A DNA stretch of 64,000 nucleotides from Marinifilum sp. D714 (GTDB lineage Bacteria; Bacteroidota; Bacteroidia; Bacteroidales; Marinifilaceae), in NCBI RefSeq assembly GCF_030851345.1, contig NZ_JALPNU010000007.1, forward strand, positions 62,001-126,000, read 5' to 3'. How positions within the stretch are numbered: position 1 is the stretch's first letter; each line of letters starts with the position of its first letter. Position numbers and translations under genes: made by a program. This document shows, piece by piece, positions 10,107 through 17,924 of this stretch. The notes under the pieces were generated by a model that saw only the letters and a list, made by a program, of their open reading frames with translations, was not told where the DNA came from and did not search any database.

Positions 10107-10230
10107 AGTATAGGTTTTTGAGGTTTTTACATTCTGGGCAAGCATCACTTAATCTTAAGTCGTATTCATTGCCACATTTTTTGCATTTGTGCCAGACTTC
10201 ATGATTATGCACATTTGTTTCTTTCTTCAT
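10084..10230 (-). CDS. Zinc-ribbon microprotein
   Basis: 48 aa, ATG at 10230, TAG at 10084-10086. It has two CxxC knuckles (HKCKKCGNEY and DACPECKNL) 12 residues apart, the form of a treble-clef or zinc-ribbon fold. It overlaps the end of the winged-helix gene by 26 bp and the start of the helix-turn-helix gene by 23 bp, the tight packing seen elsewhere in this element. Such microproteins often bind DNA or a polymerase; function unknown. Confidence 0.6.
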   Translation of the reverse strand: MKKETNVHNHEVWHKCKKCGNEYDLRLSDACPECKNLKNLYYGILYND

Positions 10231-10447
10231 TCTTTGATGTATCAGGTGGTATTGGTTTTATGTATCTGTCATTAAGCGTCTGTCCGGCTTTTAATTTGCC
10301 TTCCTTTATGAGCTGGTTTATTGCTTCTTTAATTTTAACACCTAACTCTTTTCTTAAATCAATCCACAATACATGAGTAGGGGCAATTCCATTTTCAATC
10401 TTTTCATTTGAGAGTCTTTGAATGGTTTCAAGTACTATTTGTTTCAT
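10205..10447 (-). CDS. Small winged-helix-like protein
   Basis: 80 aa. The layout (KQIVLETIQRLSNEKIENG, then LRKELGVKIKEAINQLIKEG, then a short wing LKAGQTLNDRYIKPIP) reads as a winged helix-turn-helix. The start codon lies 20 bp inside the end of the replication initiator, so it is coupled to it. Probably an accessory DNA-binding protein of the replication module. Confidence 0.6.
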   Translation of the reverse strand: MKQIVLETIQRLSNEKIENGIAPTHVLWIDLRKELGVKIKEAINQLIKEGKLKAGQTLNDRYIKPIPPDTSKNEERNKCA

Positions 10448-11861
10448 CGTTCATATTGGTCTGGTTCAACTTCTTTTTCTTTTCAAATTCTTTCAGGAAG
10501 AAACGGGCAGCAACACCATGGTAATGTTTCTGCTTTCCGTTTGTTGTAACTATTATTGAAGTCTTTCGACTAGGTATCCCAGCTAACTTTTTTCTGCTAG
10601 GGTTGGTTGTTCTTGTGAGCATTAGATCAGTTCCAAGCTCATTAATGATTTTTAGTATTTCTTTTTGCTTCTGGGTTCTTCTGGCTTTTCGTTGTTGTGA
10701 TACTTTCGTATTGTATGCCTTATCCCTGCACTTGCGGTTATCGTTACAGTACTTTGCATCTTTTTTCAGGTGTGAAATATCCTTACCACATACCAAGCAA
10801 TATTTTCTTTTAAACATGTTCGTTTCTCCGACATGCTTGCCGCTAACAATACGTCCGGCATTTGTACCCATGTTTTTCTGCGTGTTGTTGCTAGGTGAAA
10901 AATTTTGAGAGGCAATAACACTGCTAAATTCATTGATTAGCTTATTTTTAAGTATCTCTTTAATGTCATATTTGGCCTTGTTTTTAATCAGACTTTCAAA
11001 ACTTATTTTGTTTCGATTTCTCACTTTTGTAGTCATACTCTTTTCACGCCACCAGTTTGGATTTCGCCAATTCAAAAACCTTTTCTTTTGATATTCAGGA
11101 AGTTTGTTTGTGTTTGGTAAAGATTTCCAATCCAGTAGAATTGTTTCATTTACCGATTTTAAAAGCCTCTTTTCAAAAAGCTGGATCAACTTGTCTTTGT
11201 CGGTTAAATCGTGAAGAGTAACTATGCCGAAACGCTTTAATAATCGCATTCGTCTAAACCTTAGCTCATAGCGTATGATTTCATGAGAGCATTGTAGGGC
11301 GGCTTGTTGCTTTTTATCGTAGCTTTTAACCGTGGTATCCTCAGTAATAAACTGTTTTCCGATAAGGTTGTTGCCGTCATCACACATGCACTTTTCAATT
11401 TCGCCAACTCTGTAAATGATTGAATTGTAAAAGCTTTTAGCACATAGGTGTTTTTCTTTAATAGGTAGATTTAAACCAAACTCAAAGCTTTTAAGTATGG
11501 CTTTATCCGGTATTACCCCAAAGTCCTGCAATTCTTCCAAAGCTTCCGTAAAATCCAGATAGGAAAAGCGGTTGCCATTGTTACTGCCAGCATTGAAAAA
11601 TCTGTGAATTGAGCCTTTTATAAAGCATTTCCCTGATAGTGTTCGAATGAAGTCTAAGCCCTGATAATGTGCTGCTTCACTGCTGGTTTGAACTACATTG
11701 CCAAACCTATCAAGTTCGTCAGCGATTTTAAATTGAAACTGCAAGCGTTTATCCGATTGCCACGTTTTAAAATCAAAGTCAGATAGTAGTATGTTAATGT
11801 AGTCGATCAAGGGTGAGTGAGAGAGTTTTTGGAAAGAAAATAATGTGGCATGCGTACCCAA
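10428..11861 (-). CDS. Replication initiator resembling phage gene II / rolling-circle Rep proteins
   Basis: About 477 aa. The frame opens after a stop at 11883-11885 and contains no ATG near its start; the best start is TTG at 11861, which I flag as uncertain. The segment VKSYDKKQQ...HEIIRYELRFRRMR resembles the conserved core of filamentous-phage gene II/X-type and related rolling-circle initiators, which nick one strand at the origin and start single-strand synthesis. A C-terminal zinc finger (YCLVCGKD..., KYCNDNRKC) precedes a basic tail. The neighbourhood of small DNA-binding genes and a recombinase fits a replication module. The family assignment rests on motif impression, not a search; the catalytic tyrosine was not pinned down. 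Confidence 0.65.
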   Translation of the reverse strand: MGTHATLFSFQKLSHSPLIDYINILLSDFDFKTWQSDKRLQFQFKIADELDRFGNVVQTSSEAAHYQGLDFIRTLSGKCFIKGSIHRFFNAGSNNGNRFSYLDFTEALEELQDFGVIPDKAILKSFEFGLNLPIKEKHLCAKSFYNSIIYRVGEIEKCMCDDGNNLIGKQFITEDTTVKSYDKKQQAALQCSHEIIRYELRFRRMRLLKRFGIVTLHDLTDKDKLIQLFEKRLLKSVNETILLDWKSLPNTNKLPEYQKKRFLNWRNPNWWREKSMTTKVRNRNKISFESLIKNKAKYDIKEILKNKLINEFSSVIASQNFSPSNNTQKNMGTNAGRIVSGKHVGETNMFKRKYCLVCGKDISHLKKDAKYCNDNRKCRDKAYNTKVSQQRKARRTQKQKEILKIINELGTDLMLTRTTNPSRKKLAGIPSRKTSIIVTTNGKQKHYHGVAARFFLKEFEKKKKLNQTNMNDETNST

Positions 11862-11945
11862 ATATTCTGCGTTTCCGATTGCTTATTTTGTGAGAAAACA
11901 AACATTTCCGTACCCGAAAAAAAGTGCGGCATTGATACCCCGTTT
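11846..11945. repeat. Short direct repeats in front of the replication initiator (possible origin)
   Basis: Three related words lie within 100 bp: GTGGCATGCGTACCCAAAT (from 11845), TTCCGTACCCGAAAA (from about 11906) and GCGGCATTGATACCCCGTT (from about 11927), sharing (G)GCAT...TACCC. They span the initiator start and the 250-bp non-coding stretch to 12112. Iterated words next to the initiator gene are what a double-strand origin or autoregulatory site would look like. No other gene is supported here; a 93-codon minus-strand frame (11807-12088) is discussed among the rejected items. Confidence 0.35.
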
Positions 11946-12112
11946 TTCAGCGTTATTATTGCTGTACCTTCTGTGCCTAAGATGTATCCAGTCCTTTGGG
12001 ATTTGTACAGGTTGCTTGAGCAATCAAGCAAACAACAAGCATTATAATTTGATGCGTAGCCCCAATGCAAATGCCAACAAAAGCACAAAGGGCAAGTAGT
12101 ATGAATAAGATT

Positions 12113-12373
12113 CTAAATACTTTCATTGTGTTTCTGATTTTCAAATTTTGTAACGATCTCTTTTACAAATTGGATTTTTGGGATTTTCCAGCCCTTGCCG
12201 TAAGGACGAGCAATGATCTTCTTGTTTGTATCCTTGGTCTTAATCCGGTTTTTTACAGTTTTTTCATGTATGCCGAGAAATTCAGCACACTGCTCAACCG
12301 ACATGCAAACATTGTTTGCATCGAACAGAGCTGAGCCGATAAAGCTGGCTTCTATCATTTCGTTTTTACTCAT
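12113..12373 (-). CDS. Excisionase-like helix-turn-helix protein
   Basis: 86 aa. Central motif MSVEQCAEFLGIHEKTVKNRI is the MerR/excisionase-type winged helix; the following basic RPYGKGWKIPKIQFVKEI forms the wing. Proteins of this type act as recombination directionality factors or as early regulators. It is the second gene of the minus-strand early operon, between the small 61-aa protein and the initiator. Confidence 0.75.
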   Translation of the reverse strand: MSKNEMIEASFIGSALFDANNVCMSVEQCAEFLGIHEKTVKNRIKTKDTNKKIIARPYGKGWKIPKIQFVKEIVTKFENQKHNESI

Positions 12374-12441
12374 GGTGCGATTCTTAAAAAAATAAGTGTA
12401 AAATGTCTTTCTTTTGAAAGGGTGATCTAACTGGTTGGTTG

Positions 12442-12627
12442 TTAAGCTTTTCTTGTAACTTCAATCACATTTCCGTTTCTTTTCTTTGAAAACGACAAGC
12501 CTTCTTCAATAGAAAGGTTACTTGCTGTAACACTGATAGATCGATTCTGTGAACAAGGGTATAATTCAACTTGTCCGATTTTCATTTTTCTCATTAGAGG
12601 TGCTAAAGGTTTTTTTTCTAATTCCAT
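12442..12627 (-). CDS. Small basic early protein
   Basis: 61 aa from the ATG at 12627 (MELEKKPLAPLMRK). A longer frame continues upstream to 12801 but would cross the control region and the divergent repressor gene, so the short start is chosen. Fold unclear: beta-rich centre (QNRSISVTASNLS), basic end. As the first gene to the left of the divergent control region it occupies the cro-like position opposite the repressor; function unknown. Confidence 0.6.
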   Translation of the reverse strand: MELEKKPLAPLMRKMKIGQVELYPCSQNRSISVTASNLSIEEGLSFSKKRNGNVIEVTRKA

Positions 12628-12635
12628 TTTATTTA

Positions 12636-12698
12636 TATATTTGTTTACAAGTTTGTATTTCCATACAAATATAAACACAACGTTTACATAGATACAAA
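12636..12698. promoter_or_regulatory. Divergent early/repressor control region with operator-like palindrome
   Basis: On the minus strand TATATTTG (12673-12666) and TTTG (12698-12695) form a Bacteroidota-type -7/-33 pair, spacer 21, driving the early operon. On the plus strand TATATTTG at 12636-12643 could drive the repressor. Between and over them lies an imperfect palindrome, GTTTACAAGTTTGTAT (12643-12658), TTCC, ATACAAATATAAAC (12663-12676), with further GTTTAC/ACAAAC words up to 12700. It is the likely operator of the LexA-like repressor. Confidence 0.55.
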
Positions 12699-12738
12699 CA
12701 AAACCCAAACAAAAAGTTTTAATAAATCTTAATTGCCT

Positions 12739-13371
12739 ATGTTGGAGAGACTTAGAAATGCTATTGAAATATTGAAAAGTCAGCATATTATCAGGAATCA
12801 ACAGGAATTTGTAGAAAGGATTGGATATAACAAGTCCAGTGTATCACTAATTCTAAACGGAAGAACGCCTCTATCCAAACAATTTGTTGTTAAAGTGTGT
12901 GAGGTGTTTCCAATGCTTAACAGCAAATATCTGTTCGATGGAGTTGGAGAGGTAATAAGAGTAGTGAAAAATGAGTCTTTGGATGGTGTTCCATATTGGA
13001 ATTTATATGTAACAGCTGGTCATAGTGTATCTGAAATCATAGGACAAAATAAACCTGATGGATACATACAGGGATTACCCGGAGCTGATATTGCAGAAAA
13101 CATTCTACCAGTGGCAGGAGCAAGCATGGAACCGGAAATTTCAAGCAGTGCTTTAGTGGGGGTAAGAAAGATAAATAACTGGGAAACGCTGAATACAGAA
13201 AGAATCTATTTGATCATTACTACAGAAGATCGAATGATTAAAAGAATTGAACACGACCCAGAAGATGAAAACATCCTTTGGTGTGTAAGTCCGAATTATC
13301 CAAAATTCAAAATCTACAAAAACGATATTATAGAAATACAAAGAGTTTGTTTTGTGTATAATCCGAAGTGA
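12739..13371 (+). CDS. LexA/CI-type phage repressor (XRE HTH plus S24 peptidase)
   Basis: 210 aa from the ATG at 12739 (a TTG six bases earlier is less likely). N-terminal helix-turn-helix (QEFVERIGYNKSSVSLILNGR) and C-terminal S24 domain: nucleophile Ser129 in GASMEPEI, general-base Lys168 in MIKRIE. An Ala93-Gly94 pair in VTAGHS sits 35 residues before the serine, about where LexA and lambda CI are cut. So it should bind its operator as a dimer and self-cleave when RecA is activated, letting the prophage respond to DNA damage. It is transcribed divergently from the early genes. Confidence 0.88.
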   Translation: MLERLRNAIEILKSQHIIRNQQEFVERIGYNKSSVSLILNGRTPLSKQFVVKVCEVFPMLNSKYLFDGVGEVIRVVKNESLDGVPYWNLYVTAGHSVSEIIGQNKPDGYIQGLPGADIAENILPVAGASMEPEISSSALVGVRKINNWETLNTERIYLIITTEDRMIKRIEHDPEDENILWCVSPNYPKFKIYKNDIIEIQRVCFVYNPK

Positions 13372-13420
13372 TTGTACTTAAGAATGGAATCTTGGAGTGT
13401 ATAATTTATTGAAAAAGTGT

Positions 13421-13996
13421 ATGAAGCTACCTATACTAAAAATAGAAAACTCTGATTTAAATGAATTCATCAATTATTGGTCAGAACTTTATAGCTATCC
13501 TTTAGAGTCATTGTATAACGAAAGGATTTATAAAAAGAAGTTTGACGCAGAAGACTTATTGCAATTATTTATTTGGAAAAATGGAATGAAATTGAGTGCT
13601 GGTAAGCAAAAGTCATTCGAGGACAAAGTATTATCAAAACGAGATATTATAAATGACTTGAAATCAAAACAAAATCTTGGAATTAACGAATTTCAAAAAC
13701 ATTTTAATAATTTATCTGCTGTATGGAAAATCTTTCTGTTGCATATAATCAGACCAAATAAATACCCGATTTATGACCAGCATATTAATCGAGCATTCAA
13801 TTATATTCATGGATTTGACTATCAAAATATCTCAGCAAATTCTATGACAAATAATAGTAAAGAAGAATTTTACTTCAATACATACCTTGAATTTATTGAA
13901 TCCTTAAATGGTATAGATTTAAAAAAAATGGATGAAGCATTTTTTGCTTTTGGTCAATTTATAAATACTAAGACATATGTTCAGATAGTTAATTAA
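13421..13996 (+). CDS. Hypothetical protein, possibly HhH-type DNA-binding fold
   Basis: 191 aa from the ATG at 13421; a GTG at 13397 gives eight more residues. All-helical, with the phrase FLLHIIRPNKYPIYDQHINRAF near residue 110-130, which recalls the helix-hairpin-helix glycosylase-like proteins where an Asp follows KYPI. I cannot name a family. It lies 50 bp after the repressor on the same strand and may be co-transcribed with it, the usual place for a lysogenic-conversion gene. A defence or repair role is a guess. Confidence 0.6.
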   Translation: MKLPILKIENSDLNEFINYWSELYSYPLESLYNERIYKKKFDAEDLLQLFIWKNGMKLSAGKQKSFEDKVLSKRDIINDLKSKQNLGINEFQKHFNNLSAVWKIFLLHIIRPNKYPIYDQHINRAFNYIHGFDYQNISANSMTNNSKEEFYFNTYLEFIESLNGIDLKKMDEAFFAFGQFINTKTYVQIVN

Positions 13997-14020
13997 ATGC
14001 TAGTTGTCTATTAGATTTTA

Positions 14021-15145
14021 CTAGGCTTGAATTTGATTCTTTATAGGAAGCTCAATTGTAAATTTACTACCAATTCCAACTTCACTTTGGAGTAATAACC
14101 TTCCCTTATTTTTCTTAACAAATTCTTTGCACAATAAGAGACCTAGGCCAAACCCTTTTTCTCCTCTAGTTCCAATGCTGGAAAATGATTCCTCAATCTT
14201 AAAGAGTTTAGAAATATGGTGTTTATCGATTCCAACACCATTATCCACAACTGATAAATTAGCTAAGTTTCCCACTCTTTCAATAATTAGCTCAATTTTT
14301 CCACCTTTAGGAGTAAACTTAACGGCATTCGAAAATAGGTTTCGCAATACGGTTTCTAACATTTCTTTATCTGCATATACGTTGAAATCTTGCTCTAAAT
14401 TTAGGGTGAGATTAATACTCTTGGATTCAGCCATTTGTTTGGCAAGATCAATAGGTTCCTTAATAATTTCTTTGACAGTGTATGACTTAGGATTGAAATC
14501 AATTTTATCACCTTGAGATTGTGCCCACATAAGTAGGTTGTTTAGAAGTGAATAGGTGTTAATAATTGCTTTATTCATGAAGTTTGCATATCTCTGTAAT
14601 CGGGAAATGTTATTATTTTTAATGTCTTCCAGCATCATTTCTGAAAAACCAAGCAAAGAATTGAAGGGAGAGCGCAAATCGTGAGATATTATAGAGATAA
14701 ATTTATCCTTTGAGGCCACTGTATTATTTAGTTCTTTTTCAAGTTTTTTCTTCTCAGTGATAATACGATTGCTTCCGCGTATTCCAATTATCTTTCCATC
14801 AGAATCATAGACATCCTTACAATCATGATCTATCCATTCAATTTTACCTGATTTGGTAATTATTCTGAATTCAACAGGTTTTTTTAATCCATTTTCATCG
14901 ATCTCATGCTCATGTTTTTTAAATGTCCTTTGGTCTTCGGGATGGATGATTTTCTTTATTAATTCTTTGTTGGAATAAAACTCCTGTACCGTATAACCAG
15001 TCATTTCTTGTGCTGAAGGTGAGACATATATGCATTCACCTTTTATATTGATCATATATTCCCAATCTTTTGAATTGTTAATTAGACTTTTATAAAAAGT
15101 TAATTCTTTCTTTAGGTTTTCAATGGTGGTGTTTTCGTTTTGCAT
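14021..15145 (-). CDS. Cytoplasmic PAS sensor histidine kinase
   Basis: 374 aa, no membrane segment. A short coiled coil is followed by a PAS domain with PAC motif (about 20-140; FRIITKSGKIEWIDHDCKDV), a HisKA dimerisation domain with the phospho-acceptor in SIISHDLRSPFNSLL, and an HATPase domain with N box (LFSNAVKFTPKGG), G1 (VVDNGVGI) and G2 (GEKGFGLGLLL). It should autophosphorylate in response to a small-molecule or redox cue and pass the phosphate to an unlinked regulator; no response regulator is beside it. It sits between the control and structural modules of the virus-like element, convergent with the preceding gene. Confidence 0.93.
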   Translation of the reverse strand: MQNENTTIENLKKELTFYKSLINNSKDWEYMINIKGECIYVSPSAQEMTGYTVQEFYSNKELIKKIIHPEDQRTFKKHEHEIDENGLKKPVEFRIITKSGKIEWIDHDCKDVYDSDGKIIGIRGSNRIITEKKKLEKELNNTVASKDKFISIISHDLRSPFNSLLGFSEMMLEDIKNNNISRLQRYANFMNKAIINTYSLLNNLLMWAQSQGDKIDFNPKSYTVKEIIKEPIDLAKQMAESKSINLTLNLEQDFNVYADKEMLETVLRNLFSNAVKFTPKGGKIELIIERVGNLANLSVVDNGVGIDKHHISKLFKIEESFSSIGTRGEKGFGLGLLLCKEFVKKNKGRLLLQSEVGIGSKFTIELPIKNQIQA

Positions 15146-15677
15146 TTTAAACTGTGGCTTTCATTGTCTATACAATATACTATTTTAAAATGAGATATAT
15201 CTAGGTAAGTTATGTTGGGTTGTATGAATATTTAACTAAAACATACTAGGGTTTTAGAAGATAAAGTTTGAAAAATATTATCGGGAAATGGTATTGTTTA
15301 GAGAGAAAATAAATTGAACTTCCTTATCGATAATATTAGTTGTTATTATTTCAATTCTGCTTTTATTGCATTATTTGTGATTTGTAGGAAAAAAAAGAGA
15401 GCTTTCGGCTCTCTTTTTATTTTTAATTGTCAGTAAAATTGTATGTAATAAGCAAGTTACCCATTCAGATAACTTGCTCATATACATTGTGAAAAAATGT
15501 TTATGTCAATAAACTATTATAAATTTAATAAAGAATAAATTAAATGTCAAAGACATGAAAAAATATCTTTTAGATTTTGTAAGGTTGTTTATCCAGACCT
15601 TGAAGAAGGTACCTCAATTTTCGTATTGCTTGCTGTTGTTGTTATTTTGGCAAGCGTTGTAATTTTTACCGGCATGT
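15146..15677. other. Non-coding stretch with terminator hairpins
   Basis: A strong bidirectional terminator lies at 15391-15418 (AAAAAA-GAGAGC, loop TTTCG, GCTCTC-TTTTT) and a second hairpin, GCAAGTTA / TAACTTGC, at about 15451-15477. At 15555-15690 the plus strand has a short ATG frame of 35 codons (MKKYLLDFVRLF...). A neighbouring frame without a start reads as a perfect membrane segment (IFVLLAVVVILASVVIFTG), so a broken or frameshifted small membrane gene is possible. Nothing else seen. Confidence 0.5.
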
Positions 15678-17924
15678 TTATGGAGTAACTTTCTCAGCCC
15701 ACAATTCATCAAAAGGAGCTAGCATATCTTTCCAGTGTTTGAACAAATAAATTTTCGACAAATCCCAGCTTTCCCCCTGACCAGTATCAGGAATATAAGC
15801 CAATACGGTTAAAATTCTCGCTTTAGAAATAACATCATCCGGCCTGAATTCCACCATAGCCCCAGACGGTTGAGTGTAAGTTGTCATGCCGCCCGAAGTG
15901 GTTTCGGTATCGGTAATGGTAGCCCCAACAGTCCAATAAGCCCATTTGCCAGCCATGTTAGAGCCAAAAAGATCAGTTCCCAAAGGCCAGTAAGCCACTC
16001 TCATATATTTTCTGACGCCATCAACCAAAATCGGAATAGCTTGATTGCCGCTTCTTGGCGTTATTGTAATATCAGAACCAGCCGCCGAAATATTGAAATC
16101 AAAATCCTTAAGCAAAAACATATTCACCTTATGACCAATTTGTAAAGCTGGAATAGACAATTGTCCCAAATAATTTTTGTCAATTGTGTACTTGTCAACA
16201 GATATTTCAGCTGTAGTATTGATTCGTTCCTCTGCTGGAGCAATTGCTTTTTTGTAGATATTGTGCAGTACCAATTTTGAAGCATCCGTATTGTTGATAT
16301 CATTAGGAATTGGCAATTTGATAACAGACAAAAGAACATCATTAACAGGGTCTAGGCTACTTAAATCTGGAAACTTACCAAGCCCAACTTTGTAGCTGAA
16401 TTTGTCACTACCATCACTTACCAAGCTTGAATAAAAAGCAACATACATTGTTTTGCCTTGAATTAGATTAGCCCAAACTCCAATTGCAACATTTACATTT
16501 TTAATTCTAAATGTACGATCGTTGCTGTAAAGCTTTGCTGGAATATCTACAGGTGTATTTGGATCAGGATAGATTTTGATTTGTTTCACAACTGAACTGT
16601 ATTCCGCTTTCATGGTGAAATCCTGCATAATCTTGATATGACTGTAATTCTCCATAGCTGGAATGACTCGCAATTTATCATCCAAAATAGGCTCAACAGT
16701 TATGCCATCCGGTGGTGTGCCGCCTAAGTTTAATCTTTGTTCAGCAGGGGCAAGGCAATTTTTCCAAAGCTTATAAATTTTGAAATCCTCCGCTTTTACG
16801 CTCCCTGTTACTCTTGGAACTTTAAGCGATACCACAAGCAAAGGAAATTGAGTGGCTGTTGCTGGATCTTCTCGTCTTCTTGCATCAAATCCAAAAGAGT
16901 CACCACCATAAGTCACCCAGCCATTTACAGTTGCATCCTTGTCTGCTGCAATCTTAAAGCCATAAGTCCAGCGATAGATTTTACCTGCTTCCGCTCCTGT
17001 AGTAGTTGCAAGGTCAATGGTTGGGCTACCTACGCCAATGTATTTAATGCCGTCGGTAGTTTGGACAGGAATGTTTTTCATTAATGCACCGCCATTATTT
17101 TTTAACTGCAATTTTACCCCATCCTTACCTTCAATTTTTTGAACCTCATAGTCAAAATCTTCCAGCAGAAAACCGTTTATTAATGGATTGTGATGTTCAG
17201 GAATATGCACAAAATTGTGAGAGTCTTTCGCAATTGTAATGCCGTCGTAATAATCGGCAGTCTTTAAGGAATGCTTCCAATGTTCAATAATTTCAGCAGA
17301 TGACGTATCGAAAGTACCATCAACCTTTTTTAAGACTTTCAGCTGAGCGATTACATATCTTCCATTGTATAACGTGTTTTCATTTACCTCCATGAAGTCA
17401 GTAGCATCTTTCTGGTGTACGCTAATTATTCCGTAGTCGCTAGTCCAAGCATCCTCAAATGTGGAATAAATAACAAAATACTGAATCGTATCTTCTGTTG
17501 GAGTTTGAGAAGTCACGTAACAGTCTGCCATATTCATGAACTTGTAACCCGAAGGTGTGTAAACCGGAATAAATTTTTTATCGTAGTTTCTCCTGTGATT
17601 TGGTTGCAACATGAAAGAAGCGCCCAGGTAAGTTGGAACGAAATAAAAGTCTTCTTCCAATCTCCAATTGTGCGGCAAAGTTCGTATTGCACGAAAATCC
17701 TTTGGAATGGAATTATCTTGTTCCTCTTTTTCCAGCAAATCAAAAGTATCATTCCCCTGATCATACTTATAAATAGCCCAGCCAGTTTCTATGTTGGTAT
17801 CGCTGGAAGCATCAGTCACTTTAATTTCCTGACCATTTGTAAAGTCTTTTTTTGCTGCATCACGATCAGCAATATTGTCAAATACCAAGTATTGTTGCTT
17901 TTTCGCAGGTTTACTTATCCTCAT
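15678..17924 (-). CDS. Receptor-binding / spike-like virion protein with four repeat modules
   Basis: 748 aa, no signal peptide. The N-terminal 70 residues (FDNIADRDAAK, then IKVTDASSDTNIETGWAIYKY) match the small virion-attachment domain often found at the start of phage tail-fibre proteins. The rest is about four diverged modules of roughly 170 aa (75-225, 226-395, 396-565, 566-740). Each ends in a W/Y-K-x-x-(I/L)-A-P-x-E-like motif (WKNCLAPAEQR, YKKAIAPAEER, WKDMLAPFDE) and three carry an FLLxDFD(F/Y)-like strand. Duplicated beta modules suit a host-recognition spike. The gene overlaps the preceding one by 14 bp and is last in the long structural operon. Confidence 0.6.
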   Translation of the reverse strand: MRISKPAKKQQYLVFDNIADRDAAKKDFTNGQEIKVTDASSDTNIETGWAIYKYDQGNDTFDLLEKEEQDNSIPKDFRAIRTLPHNWRLEEDFYFVPTYLGASFMLQPNHRRNYDKKFIPVYTPSGYKFMNMADCYVTSQTPTEDTIQYFVIYSTFEDAWTSDYGIISVHQKDATDFMEVNENTLYNGRYVIAQLKVLKKVDGTFDTSSAEIIEHWKHSLKTADYYDGITIAKDSHNFVHIPEHHNPLINGFLLEDFDYEVQKIEGKDGVKLQLKNNGGALMKNIPVQTTDGIKYIGVGSPTIDLATTTGAEAGKIYRWTYGFKIAADKDATVNGWVTYGGDSFGFDARRREDPATATQFPLLVVSLKVPRVTGSVKAEDFKIYKLWKNCLAPAEQRLNLGGTPPDGITVEPILDDKLRVIPAMENYSHIKIMQDFTMKAEYSSVVKQIKIYPDPNTPVDIPAKLYSNDRTFRIKNVNVAIGVWANLIQGKTMYVAFYSSLVSDGSDKFSYKVGLGKFPDLSSLDPVNDVLLSVIKLPIPNDINNTDASKLVLHNIYKKAIAPAEERINTTAEISVDKYTIDKNYLGQLSIPALQIGHKVNMFLLKDFDFNISAAGSDITITPRSGNQAIPILVDGVRKYMRVAYWPLGTDLFGSNMAGKWAYWTVGATITDTETTSGGMTTYTQPSGAMVEFRPDDVISKARILTVLAYIPDTGQGESWDLSKIYLFKHWKDMLAPFDELWAEKVTP

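Noticed and set aside
11807-12088. 93-codon minus-strand frame overlapping the replication initiator start
   Set aside because: Cys/His/Trp-rich composition unlike a real protein, created by the repeats at the start region. Considered only as a frameshift partner, with weak slippery sequence.
12628-12801. N-terminal extension of the 61-aa early gene
   Set aside because: It would run through the divergent promoters and into the repressor gene.
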